From positions 240,723 to 304,722 of the forward strand of contig JAOUNS010000004.1 of NCBI GenBank assembly GCA_029880855.1: 64,000 nt of DNA, written 5' to 3'. The translations under genes and the position numbers were made by a program. Source of the stretch: Gammaproteobacteria bacterium (GTDB taxonomy: Bacteria > Pseudomonadota > Gammaproteobacteria > UBA6429 > Thiohalophilaceae). Positions 16,024 through 26,650 of this stretch are shown here, in pieces. The notes under the pieces were generated by a model. It did no database searches and was not told where the DNA came from. It saw only the letters and a program-made list of their open reading frames with translations. Numbering within the stretch: the first letter of the stretch is position 1; each line of letters opens with the position of its first letter.

Positions 16024-19000
16024 ATGAAATTATCGATCACAACCAAGTTCGTGTTGCTCACCACGTTGCTTGTCGCGGTGACAGCGCTGACGATTACCAC
16101 CTATCTCTATGGCAACAGTGCACGGATTCTGGTGGACAATGCCCTTGCCAAACTGACGGAGGATGTACGGCGGGAAGGTGACCGGATTCAGCACAGACTG
16201 TTGAGCCTGGAAAAGGATGTACGCTTCCTGGCCGACTCACCACCGGTGGCCGGTCTGATGCGTGTGGACAAAAAAACCGGCCTTGATGTAGAGGGCAATT
16301 CCACAGCCGCGCAATGGAAATCCCGCTTAAGCGATATTTTCCTTGCCATCGCCCAGGGTTCACCTGATGTACGACAAGTTCGTTTGATTGATGCGAAAGG
16401 TAATGAGTTGGTCAGGGTTGATCGCAATGAGCACGGACAACTCCTCAAGCTCAGGCAGAACCAACTGCAAAACAAACTCCACCGGCCCTATATCAAAGAC
16501 AGTCTGCAACTCAAGGCGGCTGAGGTGTACATCTCGGATATCTCGCTGAATCAGGAACATAACAAATTCACTCTGCCCCATACCCTGACATTAAGAATCG
16601 CCACGCCGTTGTATGACCAAAGCAACAAACTGTTCGGACTGCTGGTAATCAATCTGGACTTCAGTCAACAACTCTCCGTCATTGAACAACGTTATCGTCA
16701 CCAGAATAAAAACCTCTATATCACCAACCAGACCGGCGCCTATATCAGCCATGGTGATCCCGCCAAGCGTTTTGGATCTGATCTGGGCACCCGCTATCGT
16801 ATTCAGGAGGATTTCCCCGAACTGGCCAATCTGTTCGCGCCGGACAACAAGGAACCCGAACGCACTATCGCCCCCACGCAAAGCGATGGTGATGTCATGG
16901 TGTTTGTAAAGGTCAAGTTTGATCCGCACAATCCGGCGCGTTATCTGGCGATTGGTCTGACCCAGGCGTACTCGGACATTGTGGCCTCGGCGACCGGTGT
17001 TTTACAACGCAACATCTGGATTGTTCTGTTACTCATACTGACCGGCATTATGCTGGCCATCGGGTTTGCCGGCCTGCTCACCACACCACTGCGACAGATC
17101 ATGTTTGGCATGGATCGACTGATACAGGAAAACGATTTCACTCTCCCGGTCCACAGTGATGATGAGATCGGCAAGCTGGCCACAACACTGAATCAACTGG
17201 CGCGTAATGTACAAAGCTCGCAGGATGAATTACAGGCGCTTAATCTGCGTCTGGAGGATGAGGTAGACGCACGCACCAAAGAACTAAACCTGAACCTGCG
17301 CCTGATCAGCACGATCAATCGGGCACAAAATGCCTTCATCAATGAACAGGATCACCACCATGCCTTTCAGCTCATGCTGGACGGTTTGCTGGCGGTGACG
17401 GACAGTGAATACGGTTTTATTGCAGAAGTGATTCGAGAGGAAGACGGCACCCCCTTCCTGCGTTCCATTGTGCTGACCAATATCGCCTGGAATGAAGAGA
17501 CCCGTCAGTTCTATGAATCAATGCGTGATCACGGTCTGGAGTTTCGCAATCTGAACAGTCTGTTCGGCCGGGTCATGGTGACAGGTCAACCGGTGATCAG
17601 TAATGATCCGGCCGCTGACCCGCGCCGCTGCGGCCTGCCGGAGGGGCACCCGCCCTTAAACGCCTTCCTCGGTATCCCCATTCATATCGGCACGAGTCTG
17701 ATCGGCATGGCCGGCATTGCCAACCGTCTGCAGGGTTATGATGAAGACATGCTGGCGTCCACAGCCCCGTTTATTACCACCTGCGCCAATCTGATCACCA
17801 CTATCCGCATACGCAAGGAAAACGATATGCGCGATCAGGAATTGAAACAGGCTCATGCGGATCTGGAACGGACCATCAAATCCTCAACGGCGGTCTTTTA
17901 TACATCAAAGGCATATGGTGATTTTGGCGCAACATTCATCAGTGACAACATTCGCCACCAACTGGGTTATACACCGGAAGAGTTTCTGAATGATCCCGGC
18001 TTTTGGGCCGATCATATCCATCCGGACGACAAGCAACGGGTATTTGACCAATTATCCCGGGTCTTTGAACACGGTGAGCACAGTCATAGCTATCGTTTCC
18101 TGGATAAGCAGGGTAATTACCGCTGGATGCAGGATGAACTGCGTTTAACCCGGGATAAAGACGGCAAGCCACTGGAGCTGACCGGATTCTGGACTGACAT
18201 TACGGATCGCAAACTGGCCGAGATCCAGCTGCAGGAAAGTGAATTCCGCCATCGCACCATCATCGACTCCATGCTGGATGCGGTGATCACCATAGACAGT
18301 AACGGCCGGATCGAGTCATTCAATGCTGCAGCGGAAGAGATGTTCGGCTACAAAACCCACGAAGTACTGGGCAACAATATCGCCATGCTGATGACCGCAC
18401 AACACCGTGACAAACATGACCACTATATCAACGAGTTTCACCAGAACGGTAAAAATAACATCATTGGTCAGAGTCGTGAGCTGGAAGCCCTGGATCGTTA
18501 CGGGCGTGTCTTTCCCATCAGTCTTTCCGTCAACGAAATGCGCATCGCTGACGAAATCTTCTATACCGGTGTCATTCGCGATATTTCACTCGACAAGCAG
18601 GCCGAACAGGCCCTGCAGGAATCAGAGGAAAAATTCCGCAGCATTATCAGCGCCTCGCCCATGGGTGTGTTTATCTATGAACTGAATGAACAGAGCGAAT
18701 TGATCTTTTCCGGCTATAATCCGGCGGCTGACCATATCCTCGGCGTGGATTGCAACCGGTTTCTCGGCAAGACCATCGAAGACGCCTTTCCGGCCCTCGG
18801 CCAAACAGAGATTCCAAAATATTATCGTCGGGCCGCCCGCGACGGGATTTCCTGGCAAACGGAAGACCTGCACTACGATGACAAGCAGAATATAACCGGG
18901 GCATTCAACGTCTATGCCTTTCAAACCAGCCCGGGCAAAATAGCGGTCATGTTTTCGGATGTCACGGAACGCTTGCGTGTTCAGGAAGAGCTCATGCGCT

Positions 19001-20829
19001 TCAAGACCACGCTGGACATGACCAATGACTGTGTATTGATGTTCTACCCTGACAGTCTCGAACTGTTCTATGTCAACCAGGGCACCATTCAACAATCCGG
19101 CTATGAATACGCAGAACTGATGGGACTCACCCCCGGCCGACTCTTCCCCATACTGACCACCGCTGAAATACGTAAATTACTGACCCCGCTGGAGAGCCAG
19201 GATAAAGGTTCGGTTATCGTGGAAACCACCATGCAACCCAAAACCGGTGAACAGATGGAGGTTGAGTTGCATTTGCAATACATTCACCCCAGCGGTGAAG
19301 CGGCACGCTATGTGGGCATTATGCGTGACATTACCGAACGGAAAAAGGTTGAGCGGCTCAAGAATGAATTTATCTCCACGGTCAGTCATGAGTTGCGCAC
19401 TCCGTTGACCTCCATCCGCGGCGCCTTGAGTTTGATACAATCCGGCACCGTCGGAAAACTGACACAAAAGACCCGCAAGATGGTCGACATCGCAAGTAAT
19501 AACACCGAGCGTCTGTTATTGCTCATCAATGACATTCTCGACATCCAGAAGATTGAAACCGGTAATCTCTCTTTCCGATTCAGACCGACGCAGGTGATGT
19601 CGCTGGTTGAAAAGGCAATGCGTGACAACGCGGCCTATGGTCATCAGTTTAATGTTGAATTCAAATTGACCCATCGACTGGATAATATTTATATCCTGGC
19701 GGATGAAGACCGGATGATGCAGGTCCTTAACAACCTGATGTCCAATGCCGTCAAATTTTCTCAACCCGGAGACGTAGTTGAACTGGCTGTGGCACGGCAT
19801 GAAGACGCGGTGCGCATCAGCGTCACCGATTTCGGTTCCGGTATTCCCGAGTCCTTCCATGACAAGGTCTTTGACCGTTTTACCCAGTCCGACTCCTCCG
19901 ACGCCCGCAAGAAAGGCGGTACGGGTCTTGGCCTGTCCATCGCCAAGGCCATTGTCGAAAAACACGGCGGGCTGATCAATTTCATCAGCCATGCGAATGT
20001 CGGCACAACCATGTTCTTTGATATGCCCTTCATCAAAAGCCATAGTGATGAAGATGATTCGGCATTGCCCGAGTATTTATCCGAACACAGCCCCTGCCTG
20101 TTGATCATCGAACATGATGTCGACATCGCGCTCCTGTTACAGCGCATGCTGGCCGAAGCGGGTTATAACAGCACCATTGCGCAGGATGCCGCTACGGCGG
20201 AAAAACTGCTGGCCTGTAATAACTTTAAGGCCATTACCCTGGATATCGACCTGCTGGACGCCGAGGGACTGGACTTTTTCCACCGGTTACGCAGCCATGA
20301 AGTCACTCGTCATATTCCCGTTGTGGCTGTCTCAGCCGCCGTGGATGAAAATCGCAAGAAACTGAATGGCGGGGCCATCGGCATCATTGACTGGATCAAC
20401 AAACCGATCGATGAGCAACGCCTGATCAATGCGGTTAAAACCGCCGGGTATCGCGCCGGCCCACCGACGATTCTGCATGTGGAAGATGAGGATGATATTC
20501 ATCAGATTGTAAAAACCATGTTGCAGGACAAGGCGCAACTGGTTCGCGGCAAGACACTGGCGGAGGGGAAAAAACTGCTCAAGACCGGCCGATTCGATCT
20601 TGTCCTGCTGGATATCTCCCTGCCGGACGGTTCCGGACTGGCGCTGCTGCCCTTGCTGGAGGATATCACCCCGACCCCCGGCCTGATCATCTTTTCATCC
20701 CATGACTCCGACTCGGTTCCCGCCAATTATGCCGACGCCTTTATTTCGAAAAAAAATGCCACCTACGAAAAACTGCTGCAAACCATTGCCGACACCCTGC
20801 AGGCCGGCAAACAAATAGATTCGCCCTGA
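16024..20829 (+). CDS. hybrid sensor histidine kinase, 1601 aa
   Basis: Domains in order: membrane helix 8-28; periplasmic sensor of Cache type about 30-315 (LSDIFLAIAQGSPDVRQVRLIDAKGNELVRVDR); membrane helix 325-347; HAMP and coiled coil 347-425; GAF-like 430-600; PAS domains near 620-735, 740-865, 870-985 and 985-1110; HisKA with phospho-His in STVSHELRTPLTSIRG (about 1120); HATPase with DFGSGIPE and GGTGLGLSIA; receiver 1 about 1358-1475 (Asp in ITLDIDLLDAEG); receiver 2 about 1482-1598 (Asp in LLDISLPDGSG). No output domain, so phosphate must pass to another protein, presumably the CheY-like regulator at 24020. Probably cotranscribed with the PhnD-like gene. Confidence 0.88.
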   Translation: MKLSITTKFVLLTTLLVAVTALTITTYLYGNSARILVDNALAKLTEDVRREGDRIQHRLLSLEKDVRFLADSPPVAGLMRVDKKTGLDVEGNSTAAQWKSRLSDIFLAIAQGSPDVRQVRLIDAKGNELVRVDRNEHGQLLKLRQNQLQNKLHRPYIKDSLQLKAAEVYISDISLNQEHNKFTLPHTLTLRIATPLYDQSNKLFGLLVINLDFSQQLSVIEQRYRHQNKNLYITNQTGAYISHGDPAKRFGSDLGTRYRIQEDFPELANLFAPDNKEPERTIAPTQSDGDVMVFVKVKFDPHNPARYLAIGLTQAYSDIVASATGVLQRNIWIVLLLILTGIMLAIGFAGLLTTPLRQIMFGMDRLIQENDFTLPVHSDDEIGKLATTLNQLARNVQSSQDELQALNLRLEDEVDARTKELNLNLRLISTINRAQNAFINEQDHHHAFQLMLDGLLAVTDSEYGFIAEVIREEDGTPFLRSIVLTNIAWNEETRQFYESMRDHGLEFRNLNSLFGRVMVTGQPVISNDPAADPRRCGLPEGHPPLNAFLGIPIHIGTSLIGMAGIANRLQGYDEDMLASTAPFITTCANLITTIRIRKENDMRDQELKQAHADLERTIKSSTAVFYTSKAYGDFGATFISDNIRHQLGYTPEEFLNDPGFWADHIHPDDKQRVFDQLSRVFEHGEHSHSYRFLDKQGNYRWMQDELRLTRDKDGKPLELTGFWTDITDRKLAEIQLQESEFRHRTIIDSMLDAVITIDSNGRIESFNAAAEEMFGYKTHEVLGNNIAMLMTAQHRDKHDHYINEFHQNGKNNIIGQSRELEALDRYGRVFPISLSVNEMRIADEIFYTGVIRDISLDKQAEQALQESEEKFRSIISASPMGVFIYELNEQSELIFSGYNPAADHILGVDCNRFLGKTIEDAFPALGQTEIPKYYRRAARDGISWQTEDLHYDDKQNITGAFNVYAFQTSPGKIAVMFSDVTERLRVQEELMRFKTTLDMTNDCVLMFYPDSLELFYVNQGTIQQSGYEYAELMGLTPGRLFPILTTAEIRKLLTPLESQDKGSVIVETTMQPKTGEQMEVELHLQYIHPSGEAARYVGIMRDITERKKVERLKNEFISTVSHELRTPLTSIRGALSLIQSGTVGKLTQKTRKMVDIASNNTERLLLLINDILDIQKIETGNLSFRFRPTQVMSLVEKAMRDNAAYGHQFNVEFKLTHRLDNIYILADEDRMMQVLNNLMSNAVKFSQPGDVVELAVARHEDAVRISVTDFGSGIPESFHDKVFDRFTQSDSSDARKKGGTGLGLSIAKAIVEKHGGLINFISHANVGTTMFFDMPFIKSHSDEDDSALPEYLSEHSPCLLIIEHDVDIALLLQRMLAEAGYNSTIAQDAATAEKLLACNNFKAITLDIDLLDAEGLDFFHRLRSHEVTRHIPVVAVSAAVDENRKKLNGGAIGIIDWINKPIDEQRLINAVKTAGYRAGPPTILHVEDEDDIHQIVKTMLQDKAQLVRGKTLAEGKKLLKTGRFDLVLLDISLPDGSGLALLPLLEDITPTPGLIIFSSHDSDSVPANYADAFISKKNATYEKLLQTIADTLQAGKQIDSP

Positions 20830-20897
20830 TATTTTACTGTTCCCCATGATCTGCTATTTTAACCGAAGAATAATTATTGCATGCCGGTTAACCCACT

Positions 20898-23732
20898 ATG
20901 CTCACAGCAGTCACAACAGCTATCCTGATACTGGTTTCGTTTGGACTATGGATACTGCACAAACGGGCAATCCGCAAAATCATCACTGAATACTCCACGC
21001 CTGAAAACCTGTCAGAGCAGGAAAGTAACTTCTACACCATCACCGAGGCCGCCAATGACGGTATTCTGGTCAACCAATCCGGCAAGCATGTCTATGCCAA
21101 CAAAGGCATTGCCCAAATGCTGGGCTATACCAGGGATGAACTGATCGGCACCGGCCTGCGCGATGTTGTCCACCCGGATGAGGTGGAACAGGTATATCAA
21201 CGCTATCAAAACCGGCTCAAGGGCAACAATGAACCCAATCAGTACGAAACGGCATTTATCAGCAAACACGGCGACAAAATTCCGGTTGAACTCACGGCCA
21301 CGCTGACAACCTGGCATGGCAAGCCGGCCGGGCTGGCTATTATTCGTGACATTACGGAACGCAAACTGATTGAAAAGACCCTGCGCGACAGCGAAAAGCG
21401 CTATCGCTCACTGGTGGAAAACTCACCGGATGCCATCGTCGTCATTGACGCCGATACCGGTTATTTCGTCGAAGCCAATGACAAGACCGCCGAACTGTTC
21501 AAACTGGACAAACCGGCCCTGTTCAACCAGCCGGTCCTGGATATGAGTCCCGCTCAACAACCTGCCGGTCATTCCTCCCGGGAGGAATGGCACAAGACGC
21601 TGAACCGCGTCATTCACGGTGAGCAGCTCTGCTTTGAATGGACCTTCCAGAACAGTGACAAACTGCTCTTCCCCTGTGAAGTACGTCTGACACGCATGCC
21701 TTTCCCGAATCGCAAACTGGTCCGCGGCAGCCTTATCAACATCATGCAACGCAAACAAATTGAATCGGCGCTGGCCGCCAGCGAATTGCGACTGCAACAC
21801 TTCTTTCAGGCATCATTTGAAATTCTCGTGTTTCATGACCAGGGGCTGATTCTGGATGTGAATGAGAATGTCACGGCCATTGCCGGATACACACGGAATG
21901 ACATTATCGGCCATCATGTCCTTGAGTTTATCGCGCCCCATTGTCATCAAGCTGTTGTTAATAATATGCAGGATGACTACGAAGAGCCCTATGAGATAGA
22001 CATTCTGCGCAAGGATGGCGGCAGCTTTCCCGCCATCGTCAAGGGCAAGTCCATTGCCACCGATACCGCCCCACAGCGTGTTGTTTCCATCGTCGACAAC
22101 ACAAAACTGAAAAACGCCGAAAACAACCTGATCCGTTCCGGCCGGGAACTGCAAGCCATCCTGGATAACATCATTGACACCTTTTATCGCACCAATGCCG
22201 CCGGTGAATTGATCATGGTATCACCCTCTGTCTTTAATCTGTTGGGCTATACCCCGGAAGAAGTCATGGGACGCAGGTTATCCGATTATTATGTCGAAGC
22301 GGATGGCCGGGAAAAATTCCTGGCTGCCATTCAAGCCAATAACGGCCGGATCAAGGGCTATGAGGCGGCCATGCGGCATAAAGACGGTACTGAGGTATGG
22401 GTGGCCACCAACGCCCGGGTAATGCTGGATGAGGCAGGTCATTTTCTGGGTATCGAAGGGACGACCCGTGATATCACACTGCAACGCAACATCACCGACG
22501 AACTGCGAATCAGCCGGGATAATCTGGAGCAACGGGTAACGGAACGGACCCGGGAATTATCCCGCAAGATCGACGAATTGGAGGATCTGCAGCACGAATT
22601 AAAGGCCAGTGAACAACGATTCCATACCCTGTTTGACAATGCGGTGGATATTTTCCTGTTACACGATATTGATGGCCGTCTGGTGGATGCCAATCAACTG
22701 GCCTGTCGCAGTCTCGGTTACAGCAAGCAGGAGTTATTACAACTCACGGTGGATGATATCGATATCGGAAAAAATCCGCAGCCCATTCGAGATCTGGCCG
22801 AAAGTCTGGCCGGCGGTGAGTCTTTTCGTATCGACAGCGTACTCAGACGCAAGGACAATTCCAGTTTTCCGGTGGAGGTAAACGTCGGTCTGCTGGAGAA
22901 AGACAATCATCACCTGTTCCTGGCCCTGATCAGGGATATGACAGAGCGCAAATACGCGGAGCTGCAGATCCTCGCCGCCAAGGAAGAAGCCGAATACGCC
23001 AATAAGGCAAAAACCGAGTTCCTCTCCCGCATGAGCCATGAACTGCGTACCCCGATGAATGCGATTATCGGTTTTGGCGAACTGCTGGAATCCGATCCGG
23101 CCAATCCCCTGACTGAGTCACAACATGACAACGTAAATGAGATCCTCAATGCGGCACGGCATTTACTCGAGCTTATCAACGAAATTCTTGATCTGGCCAG
23201 AATCGAATCGGGGCGCATCGCGTTGAATATCAGTAACATCACCCTGTATGACGTTGTCGAGGAATGCATTATCCTGGTCCAGCCGCTGGCCTTTGAGCGT
23301 CATATCCAGATCAATAATCAAATCGAACAAACGGGGCTGGAAATCGAGGCTGACAATACCCGGCTAAAACAGATCATCATTAATCTGTTGTCCAACGCCA
23401 TCAAATATAACGTGGACCATGGCGCGATTTTCATTGAATGCCTGCGTCAAAGTGAGGCAGCGGTCCGCTTGATTATCTCGGATACCGGTCCGGGCCTGAG
23501 TCAGGATGAAATCAATCACCTGTTCCAGCCGTTTGAACGGCTGCAAGCAGATTCGCATAATATCCAGGGTTCCGGTATCGGCCTGGTGATCACCCGTCAT
23601 CTTGTGGAATTAATGGGCGGTAAAATCGGCGTCACCAGTACACCCGGCAAGGGCAGCCGATTCTGGGTCGAATTCCACTTGCCGCGCCAGGAACATAACC
23701 AACCAATTGCCGAAGGACACCGGTATCAGTGA
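20898..23732 (+). CDS. PAS-rich sensor histidine kinase, 944 aa
   Basis: One N-terminal membrane helix (1-20) with almost no periplasmic part, then five PAS domains (about 48-160, 165-285, 290-410, 415-535, 570-690) separated by a coiled coil near 540-570, HisKA with phospho-His in SRMSHELRTPMNAIIGFG (about 715) and HATPase (about 815-930; DTGPGLSQDE, GSGIGLVITRHLVELMGG). It has no receiver, unlike its neighbour. It senses cytoplasmic or membrane cues such as redox or ligands through PAS; no cofactor residues were identified. It follows the hybrid kinase by 68 bases on the same strand. Confidence 0.87.
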   Translation: MLTAVTTAILILVSFGLWILHKRAIRKIITEYSTPENLSEQESNFYTITEAANDGILVNQSGKHVYANKGIAQMLGYTRDELIGTGLRDVVHPDEVEQVYQRYQNRLKGNNEPNQYETAFISKHGDKIPVELTATLTTWHGKPAGLAIIRDITERKLIEKTLRDSEKRYRSLVENSPDAIVVIDADTGYFVEANDKTAELFKLDKPALFNQPVLDMSPAQQPAGHSSREEWHKTLNRVIHGEQLCFEWTFQNSDKLLFPCEVRLTRMPFPNRKLVRGSLINIMQRKQIESALAASELRLQHFFQASFEILVFHDQGLILDVNENVTAIAGYTRNDIIGHHVLEFIAPHCHQAVVNNMQDDYEEPYEIDILRKDGGSFPAIVKGKSIATDTAPQRVVSIVDNTKLKNAENNLIRSGRELQAILDNIIDTFYRTNAAGELIMVSPSVFNLLGYTPEEVMGRRLSDYYVEADGREKFLAAIQANNGRIKGYEAAMRHKDGTEVWVATNARVMLDEAGHFLGIEGTTRDITLQRNITDELRISRDNLEQRVTERTRELSRKIDELEDLQHELKASEQRFHTLFDNAVDIFLLHDIDGRLVDANQLACRSLGYSKQELLQLTVDDIDIGKNPQPIRDLAESLAGGESFRIDSVLRRKDNSSFPVEVNVGLLEKDNHHLFLALIRDMTERKYAELQILAAKEEAEYANKAKTEFLSRMSHELRTPMNAIIGFGELLESDPANPLTESQHDNVNEILNAARHLLELINEILDLARIESGRIALNISNITLYDVVEECIILVQPLAFERHIQINNQIEQTGLEIEADNTRLKQIIINLLSNAIKYNVDHGAIFIECLRQSEAAVRLIISDTGPGLSQDEINHLFQPFERLQADSHNIQGSGIGLVITRHLVELMGGKIGVTSTPGKGSRFWVEFHLPRQEHNQPIAEGHRYQ

Positions 23733-23896
23733 ATCTGTAACAATTTGTTGCCTTACTCTGTTGCAGGGGAAAATCAAGCCATTAAACACGGTAACGTTGC
23801 AGACAAATTGTTATAAACTATGACAAAACAGAATACCGGGAACATTTTGTATGTTAGAATCGGCACCTGCAGTTTTACGCATACGTTAAAGTTTGC

Positions 23897-23952
23897 GGGG
23901 CGCCGGCACACAGGAAGGCCACCCCCCCCACACAGGCTTTCCTCGGCGCCCC
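23897..23952. repeat. two-tier GC-rich hairpin before response regulator
   Basis: Outer stem GGGGCGCCG / CGGCGCCCC and inner stem AGGAAGGCC / GGCTTTCCT with a C-run loop. It lies 67 bases before the regulator start; it could be a terminator of the kinase transcript or an untranslated-leader structure. Confidence 0.5.
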
Positions 23953-24019
23953 CTCTTACATGATGTCTCCTGGAAATTTTTTTTACCCGGTTTTTTAACA
24001 TCCTGGTCGAGCACCGGTT

Positions 24020-24400
24020 ATGAGCCAACTACATAAAATTCTCTACGTTGAAGACGAAGTCGACATTCAGGCAATTGCACAAATCGCCCTGGAAGATATC
24101 GGCGGGTTCTCCGTGCTGGTCTGCAGTACCGGCGCTGAAGCGATCAAAACCGCCCCTGATTTTAAGCCGGATTTGATCCTGCTGGATGTGATGATGCCCG
24201 GCATGGACGGCCCCAGTACACTGGAAGCACTGCGTAAACTGCCCGAACTGGCGACGACGCCCGTGGTGTTCATGACCGCCAAAGTCCAGCCGCAGGAAAT
24301 TGAATACTTCAAATCCCTCGGAGCGGTCGAAGTCATCGCCAAGCCCTTTGATCCCCTCAAGCTGCCGGAACTGATTAGCAAGGCCTGGCAAAAAACCTGA
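24020..24400 (+). CDS. CheY-like single-domain response regulator
   Basis: 126 residues, one receiver domain only: acidic pocket VEDEVD near residues 10-15, phospho-acceptor Asp in LLDVMMPGMDG (about 54), Thr in VFMTAK, Lys in AKPFDP. No DNA-binding or enzymatic output, so it would act by protein contact or as a phosphorelay shuttle. It is the third signalling gene after the two kinases and the obvious recipient of their phosphate. Confidence 0.88.
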   Translation: MSQLHKILYVEDEVDIQAIAQIALEDIGGFSVLVCSTGAEAIKTAPDFKPDLILLDVMMPGMDGPSTLEALRKLPELATTPVVFMTAKVQPQEIEYFKSLGAVEVIAKPFDPLKLPELISKAWQKT

Positions 24401-24537
24401 TCTTCACGCGGTCATGCCGTAAATTGTCCCCTCCTTGTCTGAATCCGGCAAAATAAATCGGCCGTTGTCATCACCTTGAAATCATTTCAGCCGATACTAT
24501 ATCAGTAATTAATAATATTCTTATCTGGAGGTAAGTG

Positions 24538-24993
24538 ATGTCTGGTAACCTGATCTACAATTTTCCCCATGATGGCATTGTCACGATTAATCGGGTTATT
24601 CTGAAACCGGAATACACGATGGATGATTTGCAGGAAAGAGTCGCCTTCCTGTGTGAAAATGTGAAAACCTTTCACTCTGAGACCGGTTTTGTCGGCGGGT
24701 TTGTCGCCCTCAACAGCGGTCTGGTCTCCAATGAAGGCTCAACCGTCGGCCAGGCGGTAGAAAGCAAGTTGAAGGGTAAAGAGGCCCTGATCATCACCTT
24801 CTGGCGCAGCTTCGCAGACCATGAGGCATCCCACAAATCCGACACCTTCCAGCCCTTGTTCAAACAGGTACTGGAGTTGTGCGAAAACGGCAATGAAGAG
24901 ATCGCCTACGAAATGCTCTGGTCCGGCAAGGCCTATGATCCGGATGAGGCCAGGGCGGCCAAGGATGCCAAGGCCCGTTACTCGGCCGCCTGA
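24538..24993 (+). CDS. conserved small protein, possible dimeric alpha/beta barrel
   Basis: 151 residues from ATG 24538, GGAGG six bases upstream (a GTG directly before is an alternative). The pattern of a strand, a long helix (MDDLQERVAFLCENVKTFHSE), strands GFVGGFVALNSG and KEALIITFWRSFADHEASHKS resembles the antibiotic-biosynthesis-monooxygenase/Dabb-like ferredoxin fold, in which a Trp/Arg and a His line a pocket. The C-terminus is an Ala/Asp/Lys-rich helix. Substrate unknown. It lies upstream of sat but is closed off by its own terminator. Confidence 0.55.
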   Translation: MSGNLIYNFPHDGIVTINRVILKPEYTMDDLQERVAFLCENVKTFHSETGFVGGFVALNSGLVSNEGSTVGQAVESKLKGKEALIITFWRSFADHEASHKSDTFQPLFKQVLELCENGNEEIAYEMLWSGKAYDPDEARAAKDAKARYSAA

Positions 24994-25021
24994 TCGAAAA
25001 CCATACGCTTGCCCGTTACAC

Positions 25022-25050
25022 AAAGCGCACCCTCGGGTGCGCTTTTTATT
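25022..25050 (+). terminator. terminator before sat
   Basis: AAAGCGCACCC-TC-GGGTGCGCTTTTT: 11-bp perfect stem plus T tract. The remaining 330 bases to sat hold no gene that I can support, only a small GCACCGGCAGGGTGC hairpin near 25347 just before the sat ribosome site. Confidence 0.8.
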
Positions 25051-25382
25051 TACCTATTAACCGCGCCAACCGCAACTGCGCCGGGTCAGATAAAAACCGG
25101 TATCGAGTACCAGGCTGCCGGACAAGTGCCGGCTGTCCATGTTGGTCATTTTTTAACCAGACATTCCCATTTAACGCCGTTCCCATCTATGGCCATATAA
25201 ATTTCCCGATTATGCTGAGGTTTCAGACTGTTGTATATTCCGTCCCTCTAAAAGCCTGTGGCAAAGACCGGGCAAGCAGTGCAGGTAAAGCAGTGTTCTA
25301 TCTGCGACATAACAGATTCAAATTTAGCAACAATTTCTAAATCGCAGCACCGGCAGGGTGCTCACCAGAGTGAGGAAACAAC

Positions 25383-26570
25383 ATGATTAAACCTATCGGA
25401 ACCGATGAATTACAACCCCGTTTCGTCTATGACGATGCCGAACACGACAAACTGAGCAAAGAAGCCGAAGGTCTGCCTTCTGTAGTCATCAGCTCCCAGG
25501 CCGCCGGTAATGCGGTCATGATGGGCGGCGGATACTTCAACCCGCTGAAAGGCTTCATGAACGTGGCTGACGCCATGGGCGCTGCCGAGAAAATGACCCT
25601 GACTGATGGTTCATTCTTCCCGGTTCCCGTGCTCTGCCTGCTGGAAAGCGTTGATGCCATCCAGGGCGCCAAGCGTATCGCCCTGCGTGACCCCAACGTC
25701 GACGGCAACCCGGTACTGGCCGTCATGGACGTGGAAAACATCGAAACCGTCAGCGACGCCCAGATGAAGACCATGACCCAGAAGGTCTACCGTACCGAAG
25801 ATCCTGAGCATGTCGGCGTTGCCGCCTTCAACAGCCAGGGCCGTTTTGCCGTCTCAGGCCCCATCCAGGTGCTGAACTTCAGCTACTTCCAGACTGAATT
25901 CCCCGACACTTTCCGTACCGCCGTTGAAATCCGTAACGAAATCCAGGAACGCGGCTGGAAAAAGATCGTCGCTTTCCAGACCCGTAACCCCATGCACCTG
26001 GCCCACGAAGAACTGTGCCACATGGCCATGGACCGTCTGGGCTGTGACGGCCTGGTGATCCACATGCTGCTGGGTAAACTGAAGAAAGGTGACATCCCCG
26101 CACCGGTACGTGACGCCGCCATCCGCAAGATGGTTGAGCTGTATTTCCCGCCCAACAGCGCCATGGTCACCGGCTACGGTTTCGACATGCTCTACGCCGG
26201 TCCCCGTGAAGCGGTACTGCACGCCTATTTCCGTCAGAACATGGGCGCCACCCACTTCATCATCGGCCGTGACCACGCCGGTGTAGGCGACTACTACGGC
26301 GCCTTCGACGCCCAGACCATCTTTGACGATGAAGTACCTGCCGGCGCCATGGCTATCGAAATCTTCCGCGCTGATCACACCGCCTGGTCGAAGAAACTCA
26401 ACAAGGTGGTCATGATGAACGAAGCCCCGGACCACGCCAAGGAAGACTTTGTGCTGCTGTCCGGCACGAAGGTACGTGAAATGCTGGGTAACGGCATTGC
26501 CCCGCCCAAGGAGTTCTCACGTCCTGAAGTCGCCAAGATCCTCATCGACTACTACCAGAGCCTGAACTAA
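25383..26570 (+). CDS. sat: sulfate adenylyltransferase (ATP sulfurylase), dissimilatory type
   Basis: In sulfur oxidisers it runs in reverse: APS + pyrophosphate gives ATP + sulfate, the last step of the AMP-dependent sulfite route. 395 residues, the usual length of the homo-oligomeric Sat family and not CysDN. Visible active-site motifs: QTRNPMHLAHE (about 199-209), GRDHAGVGDYYG (about 297) and the C-terminal FVLLSGTKVREML. The start is ATG 25383 with GAGG upstream. The partner enzymes AprBA/AprM are at 38.8-42.1 kb. Followed by a strong bidirectional terminator. Confidence 0.95.
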   Translation: MIKPIGTDELQPRFVYDDAEHDKLSKEAEGLPSVVISSQAAGNAVMMGGGYFNPLKGFMNVADAMGAAEKMTLTDGSFFPVPVLCLLESVDAIQGAKRIALRDPNVDGNPVLAVMDVENIETVSDAQMKTMTQKVYRTEDPEHVGVAAFNSQGRFAVSGPIQVLNFSYFQTEFPDTFRTAVEIRNEIQERGWKKIVAFQTRNPMHLAHEELCHMAMDRLGCDGLVIHMLLGKLKKGDIPAPVRDAAIRKMVELYFPPNSAMVTGYGFDMLYAGPREAVLHAYFRQNMGATHFIIGRDHAGVGDYYGAFDAQTIFDDEVPAGAMAIEIFRADHTAWSKKLNKVVMMNEAPDHAKEDFVLLSGTKVREMLGNGIAPPKEFSRPEVAKILIDYYQSLN

Positions 26571-26594
26571 ACCCCGGTCTCTCGGTAGATAATA

Positions 26595-26627
26595 AAAAAC
26601 CCCGGCACTGCCGGGGTTTTTCTTTTC
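26595..26627. terminator. bidirectional terminator between sat and asnB
   Basis: AAAAACCCCGGCACTGCCGGGGTTTTT flanked by A and T runs on both sides, between two convergent genes. Confidence 0.85.
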
Positions 26628-26650
26628 CAGGTGATGAAAACGTCACACCG

